Part shown: positions 1-64,000 of the stretch, piece after piece
Numbering within the stretch: the stretch's first letter is position 1
Layout: each line of letters opens with the position of its first letter
Source: Amorphochlora amoebiformis
Taxonomy: Eukaryota; Cercozoa; Chlorarachniophyceae
Assembly (NCBI GenBank): GCA_054601695.1
Contig: BAAHQB010000356.1
Coordinates: 62,001 to 126,000, forward strand
Reading direction: 5' to 3'
DNA length: 64,000 nucleotides
The notes under the pieces: generated by a model
The model's input: the letters and a program-made list of their open reading frames with translations, nothing else
The model's database searches: none
What the model was told of the DNA's origin: nothing
Program-made: the position numbers and the translations under genes

Positions 1-41
<41 letters not shown>

Positions 42-60
42 CTATATGTACATATATACA
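1..60. repeat. (TA)n microsatellite
   Basis: Pure TA dinucleotide at the window edge, then degenerate TATG/TACA units to about position 97. The same repeat fills most introns of every gene in this window. Translation of such tracts gives Tyr-Ile polymers that are not treated as genes here. Confidence 0.97.
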
Positions 61-132
61 CACATATATACACATATACATATGTGTGTGTGTGTGTATT
101 AGATGCGGTTGGATGTGGGTGTTGATGGGCGG

Positions 133-392
133 TCCCGACGGCGAATCCTTTAAACGCGTGTATGCGGTATACAAATATATGGACATATTTGTGCAATATC
201 TACCGCTATTTTAATGTACTTAAGCGGAAAATCCTTTAAATGTATGTATGTGGTATGCAAATATATGGACATATTTGTGCAATATATACCACTTTTTTAA
301 TGTATATAGGGGGAGAATCCTTAAAACGGGTATATGTGGTATAGAAATATATTGACATATTTACAATATATTAATACTCATATTTTAATGTA
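133..392. repeat. Three tandem copies of an ~87 bp unit
   Basis: Three imperfect copies begin near 133, 222 and 309. Each carries the landmark AATCCTTTAAA or a variant, then GGTAT(A/G)CAAATATATGGACATAT and a TTTTAATGTA end. The block lies upstream of the first recognised exon of the next gene. A short open segment with ATG at 101 just before it could be a 5' exon, but nothing decides that. Confidence 0.8.
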
Positions 393-398
393 TATAAG

Positions 399-469
<71 letters not shown>

Positions 470-528
470 CAAACAATATATATATCCATACTATAAATAC
501 ATATATAATACATATAATATATGCACAC

Positions 529-566
<38 letters not shown>

Positions 567-570
567 CCAG

Positions 571-12370
<11,800 letters not shown>

Positions 12371-12509
12371 TTTAACTTTAAAAATTTAACTAAAGATTAA
12401 AAATCGTTGTATATGTGCGTCGGCGAATATATTAAATTATGATTACTCAGTACGGTAATAATTTGTATACATAATTATCATAGTATACCCTTATATCATA
12501 GTATACTTA

Positions 12510-12540
<31 letters not shown>

Positions 12541-13131
12541 CTAGTATATATACATGTATGTGTGTGTGTATATACTAGATATATGTGTGTATATATACGA
12601 TAGACTATGATATACACTAGTATATACATATATACATACTAGACATAGTAGATATAATTATTATACATCACAAGTAACATACTCTCTAGACTCTACTATC
12701 GGGTACTATGGTAAACCCCAGACACGTGTCACAGCACACCAATATCTAGAACTATTCGGAATATTGTGCTGTGGCTAGCGCTTCAGTATAAATAGTATCT
12801 AGGGTATTCTAGATATCTAGATACTAGAGTGATTTACAATAGCAGGCGACGATAAAAAAGCCTAGCATATCACTAACATCACTGTAGACTAAGTCTGTCT
12901 AGTCTGTATATAGTCACTAGAGTCCGATCATATATACATGTAGTCAACTTAAGCGCCAATAAGCGGCTGCTTAGCAAGTTTTTGGTGATTTAACATAATG
13001 ATTCATATGTTCAAGCATAAGTTCAGTAGCTCTATTAGCTTCAACTGATTCAAGGTCGATTCTATCCCATTTCAGAACATCGATATATCTAGTATATGTA
13101 CGAATACATCGATAGAACGTTGGTAAAGTAG
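12371..13131. other. Intergenic, convergent gene ends
   Basis: Between the stop of the first gene at 12370 and the sirtuin stop at 13132. It contains scattered CTAG-rich AT sequence and no recognised exon. A minus-strand open segment at about 12975-13137, just past the sirtuin stop, was examined and not accepted as a gene. Confidence 0.6.
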
Positions 13132-18292
<5,161 letters not shown>

Positions 18293-18385
18293 CACCCGAA
18301 GAATTAAAAGTTTTGTAGCGGAAAAATATCGCGATTTGGCGCGTTTTCCGCAAGGACGGGACGCGTGGAGAAGTGATAGCCCGAG
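18293..18385. promoter_or_regulatory. 93 bp divergent intergenic region, probable bidirectional promoter
   Basis: Only 93 bp separate the sirtuin start codon (minus, 18292) from the CCT gamma start codon (plus, 18386). The stretch is not TA-repeat and is GC-richer than the introns. I see no clear TATA box. With so little room both 5' UTRs must be very short or overlap, so shared control is likely; that is inference from spacing. Confidence 0.65.
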
Positions 18386-21482
<3,097 letters not shown>

Positions 21483-21827
21483 AATGTCAGTGCAGTGAGC
21501 TTGACTATGTAACTAACTTCACTGTGAGCGGCAATTGACTAGATTGATGTTACAAGATTGATGTTACAAGATTATAATTCAATATGTACTAAATTGTGGA
21601 AACAAAACTACTACACTCTAGACACTGGTACAGCTACCGCATCTAGAGATCATGAATCCATCGCGATTATACCAGATATACTGGATATATTACCTCGACG
21701 ACTCTGGGCTCTGGACTGTGATCGTCTAGATCGTGTTGAGATTTAGACTCGTATCCTACTGGAAGAAAGTTGGAATTAGCTTGGAAATGCTGTATTTTCC
21801 AGATTTCTTAACACACGACAGTCTAAA
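21483..21827. other. Intergenic downstream of CCT3
   Basis: AT-rich, non-microsatellite sequence with no recognised exon on either strand. It carries two tandem copies of GATTGATGTTACAA near 21542-21570. Confidence 0.6.
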
Positions 21828-22068
21828 CTTTCCTACGATATTGCTTACCTGAAAGTTTCATAACAAAATTTACGATATTGCTCTAGACTACTGTTTAATG
21901 TTGAATCCCAATTAGAATTTTCGGCAATTTTAGGATATTCTTAGGTCTGTTTGTAACTAGGGCCAACCCCACCCTAAAATCACTCCAAATGGGTAATATC
22001 GTTAATACAATTTTTTAATATCGTAAATTTTTTTGTGAAACTTTCAGGTAAGCAATATCGTAGTAAAG
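21828..22068. mobile_element. MITE-like element, 241 bp, long terminal inverted repeats, 5 bp target duplication
   Basis: The left end CTTTCCTACGATATTGCTTA and the right end, which reads inverted as CTTTACTACGATATTGCTTA, form inverted arms of roughly 50-55 bp that continue through CCTGAAAGTTTC and TTTACGATATT. The element is flanked on both sides by CTAAA (21823-21827 and 22069-22073), a likely target-site duplication. There is no coding capacity. The internal segment recurs in diverged form at 53313-53469, so it is a dispersed family. Non-autonomous DNA transposon is the best reading. Confidence 0.78.
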
Positions 22069-22740
22069 CTAAATGTAAGCAGCCACGTTACGGCCCACAT
22101 ACGTCTAGTATATGTCTCGACGTATGCCAACTCATGTAACACTAATGTCTAGAATGTACAAACGTAACAATATCTAAAACACTATGAAATGCGTACTAAT
22201 TAGACCAACAATTACTAGCAACAGGTCATGGCACGTACGTGCGCGACTATACCTAGATACGTCTAGTACGTACGTAAACGTACGAGTTCGAATATACGTA
22301 CAACTATCTACTAGATCTAGACTGTGTGATACATACCCAGGATACGACGTACCACATGCGACATACTCACATACTAGACATACGTATCACATGTACACAC
22401 ATCTAAACATGCAACATACGTACGACAATAATCGATGTGCTAGATGTGATACAACATACGCACCAGTATGGTATGAGTATACGTATACATACGTACCAGA
22501 GATACATCAATATTGCGTACCAGAATACTTACGTATTCTGACGATATAGTCTACATGTATTAGTACGCGTAGTATAGTATAGTGAAGTACAATAAGTGGA
22601 CTGAACGACAACGACACGAAGCGATTTTATATAAATGACACGACGACACGACGGCGTAGGCGGAGGCGAAGCCGAAGCTGGAGCCGGAGCAGGAGTGGAA
22701 TGCATATAAATATAAATATATGATATATAAATTGTTATAC

Positions 22741-22794
<54 letters not shown>

Positions 22795-22894
22795 GCATAG
22801 TAATCAGCGATAGCTTAAGGTAGAGCTGATACGACGCGGAGCGATAATTATCAAACGACACGTACTGCGAAGCAGGCAGTGGAGTGTATATATA

Positions 22895-22940
<46 letters not shown>

Positions 22941-23300
22941 TATATATATATATATGTATGTATATATATGTATATGTGTATATATATATATGTAAGTTAT
23001 ACTAGTTATAATACGTATATACGTATCAACACCAACTAAACGAAACAACAAGAACTAGAAGAAATCAAAATTCAAAACATACTAGTCATTCATCCAGGGT
23101 AATATTAATAACTAATATCTGACCATCTAGCGTCGATGTCAGCGAGAAATATTTGAGAATTATTAATTAAATTATTTGGTTAACTCATCGGCTTTCTAGG
23201 CATGGATAACGGACTACAGCTAAACGTTGGGTGCTCGAATCTTTGATCCTGGGGCCTAGAAATTATATATACTAGTTACTTACATGGGGCTATGCTGGAG
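22069..23300. other. Intergenic, no confident gene
   Basis: Contains many CTAG, CGTACG and TACGTA words to about 22560, a short (TA)n tract, then AT-rich sequence. No exon with supporting splice sites and homology was found. Confidence 0.55.
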
Positions 23301-23303
23301 CTG

Positions 23304-23464
23304 TCAAAATGTGTCCTCCTGTAGTGCCGAGATATGCAGTTTTTCTTGTGTCTTATGGGTGACGATTAGGGTTAGGGTTAGGGTTAGGGTTAGGGTTAGA
23401 CATCATGGGGATTTTAGTGTTGACCAAAAAGTGGGAATACCTTGTGGAGCGATTGCAAGTAAAT
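23304..23464 (-). other. Candidate terminal exons of the PUS7-like gene
   Basis: A minus-strand 24 nt segment 23464-23441 (IYLQSLHK, AG before, GT after) and a 15 nt segment 23318-23304 (EDTF then TGA) are in phase with the last confident PUS7-like exon ending at 24605. Neither has homology support because they are so short. The intron between them would contain the telomere-like repeat at 23366. Confidence 0.28.
23366..23399 (+). repeat. Interstitial telomere-like repeat (TTAGGG)5
   Basis: Five perfect TTAGGG units and a partial one, embedded in unique sequence. Similar but degenerate tracts occur at 26761-26802, 35100-35165, 35500-35670 and 57150-57265, so the motif is dispersed and does not mark a chromosome end here. 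Confidence 0.9.
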
Positions 23465-23648
23465 CTGGCAAATTGTATCATCAACTATACTTGTCATGCA
23501 GGGCAGGGAGATCGATTGGTAGATATGGCGCGGAGTTTCAGATTTCTCAATGTTCCTTATGAAAGTTAACTTGAATTAAACTGGTTATAAAAATAAATGT
23601 GTGTACACACACACACACACATGGATATATATATATATATATATATAT

Positions 23649-23680
<32 letters not shown>

Positions 23681-23681
23681 A

Positions 23682-23716
<35 letters not shown>

Positions 23717-23750
23717 CATGTATAATATATATATATATATAATATACGAA

Positions 23751-23801
<51 letters not shown>

Positions 23802-23824
23802 ATAATTTATGTATATATATACAT

Positions 23825-23888
<64 letters not shown>

Positions 23889-23899
23889 CATATACATGT

Positions 23900-23938
<39 letters not shown>

Positions 23939-23950
23939 TATATCTATATT

Positions 23951-23998
<48 letters not shown>

Positions 23999-24026
23999 TA
24001 TATATATATATGTATATATATATGTA

Positions 24027-24101
<75 letters not shown>

Positions 24102-24129
24102 CATATAGTATGACATATATATAAAAATA

Positions 24130-24177
<48 letters not shown>

Positions 24178-24194
24178 CATACATTTACACACAC

Positions 24195-24227
<33 letters not shown>

Positions 24228-24403
24228 AATATATATATATATATTACATATAGTATGACATATATATATATATATATATATATAAATTATATATATATAT
24301 ATATACATTTACACACACACATATATATACATATATATAAATATATATATATATTACATTTATATACATACATCCATACATACATACATAACACCAAGTC
24401 CGT

Positions 24404-24604
24404 CTATGTGCGTTGGTGACATATGCGTTGATGACATATGCGTTGATGACATATGCGTTGATGACATATGCGTTGATGACATATGCGTTGATGACATATG
24501 CGTTGATGACATATGCGTTGATGACATATGCGTTGATGACATATGCGTTGATGACATATGCGTTGATGCCATATGCGTTGATGACATACGGGTTGATGAC
24601 TTAC
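24404..24604. repeat. 15 bp minisatellite starting at a 5' splice site
   Basis: About 13-14 copies of ATATGCGTTGATGAC. On the minus strand the array begins immediately at the donor of the PUS7-like exon ending at 24605: GTAAGTCATCAAC is a variant of the unit. All frames are open (DDICV, TYALM and CHQRI repeats), which is a consequence of the period being a multiple of three. Confidence 0.95.
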
Positions 24605-35772
<11,168 letters not shown>

Positions 35773-37134
35773 CTTTGGGGGCTTAGTGTACGCACCCGAT
35801 TACGAGCTTGGCTTAGGGTTAGCTTTAGGGTTGGGGTATTATTAGGTTTCGGGTTGAGGTATTAATAGCTTTAGGTTGAGCTATTAATAGCTTTAGGGTT
35901 GAGACGTTTATAATTTTAGGGTTGAGATGTTAATAGCTTTAGGGTTGAGGTGTTATTAGTTTTAGATTTAGGTGTTAATAGCTTTAGGGTTGAGGTGTTA
36001 ATAGTTTTAGGGTTGTGTTATTAGTTTTAGGGTTGAGGTGTTAATAGCTTTAGGGTTGAGGTGTTATTAGTTTTAGATTTAGGTGTTAATAGCTTTAGGG
36101 TTGAGGTGTTAATAGTTTTAGGGTTGTGTTATTAGTTTTAGGGTTGAGGTGTTAATAGCTTTAGGGTTGAGGTGTTATTAGTTTTAGGGTTGGGGCATTG
36201 CTAGATTAGGGTTAGCTATTATTTGCTTTAGGGTTGGGGTATTATTAGCTCTTTCGGGTTGATATTAGCTTTAGGGTTGAGATATTAATAGCTTTAGGGT
36301 TAAGGTATTATTAGCTTAGGGTTAGGTATTATCAGCTTTAGGGTTGAGATATCAATAGCTTTAGGGTTGAGATATTAATAGCTTTAGGGTTGAGATTTGA
36401 ATAGCTTTAGGGTTGAGATATTAATAGCTTTAGGGTTGAGATATTAATAGCTTTAGGGTTGAGGTATTATCAGCTTTAGGGTTGAGGTTTGATTAGCTTT
36501 GGGGTTGAGATATCAATAGCTTTAGGATTGAGATATCAATAGCTTTAGGGTTGAGATATTAATAGCTTTAGGGTTGAGGTATTAATAGCTTTAGGGTTGA
36601 GATATCCATAGCTTTAGGGTTGAGATATTAATAGCTTTAGGGTTGAGATTTTAATAGCTTTAGGGTTGAGGTATTGTTAGCTTAGGGTTAGGTATTATCA
36701 GCTTTAGGGTTGAGATATTAATAGCTTTAGGGTTGAGATTTTAATAGCTTTAGGGTTGAGATATGAATAGCTTTGGGGTTGAGATATCAATAGCTTTAGG
36801 GTTGAGATAGTAATAGCTTTAGGGTTGAGATATTAATAGCTTTAGGGTTGAGATATTAATAGCTTTAGGGTTGGGATATTAATAGCTTTAGGGTTGAGGT
36901 ATTATCAGCTTTAGGGTTGAGATTTGATTAGCTTTGGGGTTGAGATATCAATAGCTTTAGGGTTGAGATATCAATAGCTTTAGGGTTGAGATTTTAATAG
37001 CTTTAGGGTTGAGGTATTATTAGTTTTAGGGTTAGAGATATTAATGGCTTTAGGGTTAGGTATTATTAGCTTTAGGGTTGAGGTATGATTAGCTTTAGGG
37101 TTGAGGTATACGGAAGGCAGAACTCGAAGCTTAC
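35773..37134. repeat. 22-23 bp TTTAGGGTTGAG-type minisatellite, about 1.3 kb
   Basis: More than 50 imperfect copies of a unit near TTTAGGGTTGAGATATTAAT plus AGC, from about 35815 to 37110. The unit contains a TTTAGGG core. It lies between the PUS7-like start and the next minus-strand exons. Confidence 0.95.
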
Positions 37135-37457
37135 CAGAACCTAGCCTTGTGCCTGAAAAACTCAAAACTTACGACCTCTAACCTTAATCTCTTAATCATA
37201 TCTTCCAAAATAACCCCAACCCCAACCCCCTAAGTCTAACCCTAAACCTATCCTAAATCTGACCCAACCTTAGAACTAGCCCTAATCTTAATCTTAGCGT
37301 GACTTACTCTGATTTCGGATGGCCTTAAGAGTGAGGAAGATGCCGTTTTCGGCTCTCATGAGCGATCTATGATGAAAATGCTCAAGGTATCGACACCATC
37401 TTGCGTGACCCGGCCTCTGGTCAAGTCCGCCGTGGACATATTCCCATGCTGTGGAGC
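37135..37457 (-). other. Alternative exon pair of uncertain ownership
   Basis: Segment 37457-37308 has two plausible readings. One ends at TGA (37356) and completes the PPR-like gene. The other is open across 49 codons to a strong donor (A then GTAAGT at 37307). It can splice in phase to an 18 nt exon 37152-37135, also with good sites, and then towards CCCCAAAG just before the PUS7-like ATG at 35772. The second reading would make these 5' exons of the PUS7-like gene. The sequence does not decide. Confidence 0.35.
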
Positions 37458-37553
37458 CTGTTGGGGTTGTGCGTGTTTCTCTTTTGTTTGTGTGTGTATA
37501 CATGAGTGTTTGTAGGTATGTATGTGTGCATGTATCTATGATATATGTTTGTG

Positions 37554-37597
<44 letters not shown>

Positions 37598-38158
37598 TAT
37601 ACATATGTATACAAATATATATATATATATATATATTGTATGTATATAGGTATGTGTTCATAAATAAGTATAGAGTATTTACACATATTAAATATATATA
37701 CATATATATTTATATATATATATATTTATATATATATATATATACATATCTACTACACATAAAAAAAATCTACAAAAAGAATTATAAAAACATGCCGCAA
37801 AAATAAAAACAAAAATATCAAAGGAATATCAAACCACATCCCCCCATATCTCTCCTTATTTTGTCCACGAGATCCGAACCCGCCTCCCCGCACCGTACGC
37901 CCATGCCCGCTAGCACGTGCAACCTCCCAACCCCAACCCCAACCCGCGCCCAGGCAGGCTGGCCCGAAGAATTCGATAAAATTCTTTGAGCCTCGAAATC
38001 TCTGAGGGTCTTCAGGCCTTCCTCCCAGCGCCGAGAGCGGGGGATCCCCGGGAGTAGTGAGAGGGAGATTCCTTGGGTGTTTGGGTTAGGATGGGTTTGG
38101 GTTAGGATGGGGTTGTGTTACTGTGGGATGTGTGTGAGTGTGTATTGTGTATATTTGC

Positions 38159-38201
<43 letters not shown>

Positions 38202-38212
38202 TATTATTGTAC

Positions 38213-38247
<35 letters not shown>

Positions 38248-38641
38248 TATACATATATATATAAATATATACAATATATATACATATATATATATATATA
38301 TGTGTGTGTGTGTATGTACACATACACGTGATATATTTATGCACGTGTTCATGTTTGTAACATATCCTCGTGTGTATGTACGAATATATGTATATGTATA
38401 TATGTATATATATGTGTGTGTATATGTATATATATATATATATGTGTGTGTATATATTATATATTTATATATATGTATATATATATATATTATATATATA
38501 TATATATAATACATATATATATATATATATATATATGTGTGTATATACTGTGTAGTATATATGTGCATATGTATATGTCTACAGATACATAATATATTTC
38601 TGCATATGCACATGTGAAAATATACCTTAATTTGTATGTAC

Positions 38642-38689
<48 letters not shown>

Positions 38690-39062
38690 CATATATTCCA
38701 TATACATTTACATGCACAAATACAAATAGCTAGAAATCCATAAATGAAGATACACCACATTCGAAAACACGCGGGTCGCCTCCATACCACAAGGTTCACC
38801 AGTAACATCCCTATACTCTTACCTTTAGCATCACCCTTAAGAGTTTCCACCACTCTTATGGCTTTTTCCCATTCGGCGGACTTTGAGAGAGCTCGGAGAC
38901 ACGCCCTATGAGCTGGAAGCGACCCATCAGTCCCGCCCAGGCGTTCCTATCCATACGAAGACTTTGGTCGGTGCATGTGTGTTTGTATGTGTGTGTTTAT
39001 ATTTACATATATATATATATGTGTGTATATATGTATATATATATATATACATATATAAATAC

Positions 39063-39098
<36 letters not shown>

Positions 39099-39129
39099 TA
39101 TATGCATATATGTATATATGTATATGTAT

Positions 39130-39218
<89 letters not shown>

Positions 39219-39356
39219 CATACATATATATATGTATTATATATATACACATATATATACATATATATATGCACATATATATATGCATATATAAATATAC
39301 ATATATAAATATACATACATACATATATATATGTGTGTGTGTGTGAGTATTATATT

Positions 39357-39395
<39 letters not shown>

Positions 39396-39743
39396 AATGT
39401 ATACATAATAATCATAACCAACAATCATACTAGCAACAATGATAATATTACAATACATTAGTATGCAAATACGTACAATGTGTAAATATACATGAAACCT
39501 ACAAACTTCATATGTCCATCATGTATCTTCTTCGATATATACGTACCCAGAACGTGAACGCTGCCCGCCAGGATGCCACCCGGTCGGCGGCGAGTAGGGC
39601 CGGGAGGCAGAGGTTTTGGGGCACTTTCGGAAGGTTTGTGAGGTTAAAAATGGAGAGTGGGGGGCTCGGAAGAGGATGGGTGGGGTCGATCTCTGAGATT
39701 TGATTTTTTGTTGATGGATGTATGTGTGTGATGTGTGTGTATA

Positions 39744-39807
<64 letters not shown>

Positions 39808-39855
39808 TATGTATTATATATACATATATGTATGTATACATGTATATATAAATAA

Positions 39856-39888
<33 letters not shown>

Positions 39889-40122
39889 GTTTATACAATA
39901 TACCCCTAGCTCTTGTACAATTGTGCAGAAGGTCCAGTAGCATCGTTGCGTTCCTAGACCCCGAAGCCACGTCCATCAATACCTGTCATCATGTAATGTA
40001 CACATCAAAACCTGCAATCAAGTACGCATTTCTACAAACATATAGAAACCTATTTTACAAATTACAAAGATACTAATATGCATACGTATTATACTAATTC
40101 ATACTATATTTCTACAATATAT

Positions 40123-40161
<39 letters not shown>

Positions 40162-41074
40162 CAAGGAAAATCGTACATTTGACGAAATACACAGGTGAAC
40201 ACCACCTGTAGGACCAAAGGATGAACCCCCTCTTTTCTCGTCTTTGCTTGTCTTTCCTCCATCTTCCACAAGATCTCACAACTACGCCTCCATTCCGCAG
40301 CCTTTGCACAGGCAATGGAAATACCTAAACTCAGAAGAGAGAGAGAGAAGAAAGACGTAGAGAGAAGCAGCAAATGACATACAAGCGAGTGAAGAGACAA
40401 ATTGAAAAACTTAGTCTAGGCCCAGTGATTGCAATAGATACGTAGAGGTGTGACCATGCTGGACAGCGTCGTTGGGAGCGCCTAAAGGGGCGGTCATTTG
40501 GGAGGCGAGGGATAGCGCTTGGGCCCACGCGAGGCTCCTTGAAGCAGCAGATACAGCAAGCGTCCACATTCGTGTCCCCATCCGAAGACCTCGGTCCTGG
40601 TTGGCGACAAGTTAAGACCGATTAGCCAATAAGTTAGTATATGCAAATTGTGGAATTCTAACACCAGGCTTCTAACTTCTAAGCCCTTGCGGATGACGAT
40701 TTGCTGGATCTCCGTGCAATATTTCAGAATATAATGTACAATCTCTACTGCAGAATATATACTATAGAGTATATTAAAGCCGTGAAGATTTTAACCTGTG
40801 CCTCTTGGACTAGCGAGCTGGCCCTTGGCCCGTCCTTACAGCTCCATGCCTTCTGAAACGCGCCCAAAAGCCTCGGAATACGGCGTCTGGACTGACTACG
40901 TTCGAAATCACCAACCCCAGTTTCTATTCCAATTGTAAATCCGACCAGAACCAGCAGTCCAGCCGCCCCAACGCCACCCATGCCCGCCGGAAGCCAGATC
41001 AATTTAGCATCCGAGCCGAGAAGACCAACGATATGGAGCGGAATTTGAGCCACAGCCAACCCAACGTCCCGCAT
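37356..41074 (-). CDS. Pentatricopeptide-repeat (PPR)-like protein with N-terminal hydrophobic segment
   Basis: Exons in order: 41074-40796, 40703-40665, 40596-40455, 40324-40206, 39982-39904, 39692-39547, 38946-38823, about 38071-37944, 37457-37356 (TGA), phase-compatible throughout. Helical-repeat segments of PPR type recur: [79 protein letters not shown]. The W..A(L/I)/(C) spacing is typical of PPR repeats, which bind single-stranded RNA, usually in mitochondria or plastids. Exon 1 holds a hydrophobic stretch ([16 protein letters not shown]), so a membrane or organelle-targeted form is possible; that is inference. The repeats are degenerate, so a related helical-repeat family cannot be excluded. 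The start codon and the last two exons are the uncertain parts. Confidence 0.72.
38161..38207. repeat. (TTA)n trinucleotide tract
   Basis: About 15 TTA units with one interruption, in the intron between PPR-like exons 38946-38823 and 38071-37944. Confidence 0.95.
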
Positions 41075-41092
41075 ATGTCCCGGTAGGCGAAG
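41075..41092. promoter_or_regulatory. 18 bp gap between divergent start codons
   Basis: The minus-strand PPR-like ATG (41074) and the plus-strand CAMTA ATG (41093) are 18 bp apart. If both starts are right, each gene's 5' UTR and promoter must lie inside the other gene's first exon. An upstream CAMTA exon or a downstream PPR start would relax this; the reading frames are open in both directions. Confidence 0.5.
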
Positions 41093-45597
<4,505 letters not shown>

Positions 45598-46087
45598 ATC
45601 ACTTAGCTAAGTTGTACAAATGTTATAGGTCCGGATCCTTAGTTCTAATACTAGTAATAATGCTACGTACATGTGCGTCACACACATACTAGTCTAACTA
45701 CTTATACTAGTATATACTATATATCTAGTAATAAAATTCTACTGAGATCTAGAATTTTTATAAGATACTAGTAATGCTTTTTCTGATATCCCTAGTATGG
45801 TAAAATACAAGTACTAGTATCAGTGTTGTATTGTACCCAGAGATTGGAAACAGACGGTTAATATAAATGACCCAAGTTCGTGCGCGAATACTATTGCGGC
45901 ACATCGGCAGCCCTCATACTAGGCTGACAGTGCATGCAGGTAATGTACAAACTAAAGTTTGAAAAAAAACTAAGAAGACAATTTTGCGAGGACGCTCGCG
46001 CTGGACGAGACAGAAACAACTCACAGTAACCCGACACATACATCTTTAGAATCTCTTTTTATTTCTTTTCTCCTTAGAATGGGCTAT
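45598..46087. other. Intergenic between convergent CAMTA and helicase genes
   Basis: 490 bp of non-repetitive AT-rich sequence with several ACTAGT words. No exon, RNA gene or clear terminator was recognised. Confidence 0.65.

Positions 46088-64000
<17,913 letters not shown>

Noticed and set aside
23369-23398. Chromosome end
   Set aside because: The TTAGGG tract is short and flanked on both sides by ordinary sequence and genes.

Overview
This window is nuclear DNA from a eukaryote. The genes are cut into many small exons (mostly 20-160 nt) with GT-AG introns, and the products are eukaryote-specific. Nearly every intron is filled with (TA)n microsatellite, so most long reading frames of alternating Tyr-Ile are repeat artefacts. 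TTAGGG-like tracts, a PPR-type protein and a CG-1 (CAMTA) factor fit an alga or other protist, but the sequence alone does not fix the lineage. No rRNA, tRNA, CRISPR array or prokaryotic feature was seen. All gene models were built by hand by joining exons whose splice sites and codon phases agree.

Layout: (1) about 0.57-12.4 kb, plus strand: an unrecognised low-complexity protein with a helical C-terminal part. (2) 18.3-13.1 kb, minus: a complete SIRT6-type sirtuin, 13 exons, 339 aa. (3) 18.4-21.5 kb, plus: complete chaperonin CCT gamma, 9 exons, 529 aa; its start codon is 93 bp from the sirtuin start. (4) 35.8-24.6 kb, minus: a PUS7/TruD-type pseudouridine synthase in at least 22 exons. (5) 41.1-37.4 kb, minus: a PPR-like protein with an N-terminal hydrophobic segment. 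(6) 41.1-45.6 kb, plus: a CAMTA-type transcription factor (CG-1, TIG, IQ motifs), whose start codon is only 18 bp from that of the PPR-like gene. (7) 64.0-46.1 kb, minus, 5' end outside the window: a DExH RNA helicase in about 33 exons ending in a Cys-rich cluster and a basic Gly-rich tail.

The gene order alternates convergent and divergent pairs: 1 and 2 convergent, 2 and 3 divergent, 3 and 4 convergent, 4 and 5 same strand, 5 and 6 divergent, 6 and 7 convergent. No operon-like or pathway clustering is evident; sirtuin, chaperonin, RNA modification, organelle RNA, calcium-signalling and RNA-unwinding genes are simply neighbours.

The most unusual signal is structural. For about ten exons the introns hold extra partial copies of the adjoining exon, each followed by its own (TA)n tract. 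Copies of the 5' half, with the acceptor, lie upstream of the true exon; copies of the 3' half, with the donor, lie downstream. One such copy seems to have become a coding exon in the CAMTA gene. A 241 bp MITE-like element with terminal inverted repeats and a 5 bp target duplication, plus a diverged second copy, is also present.
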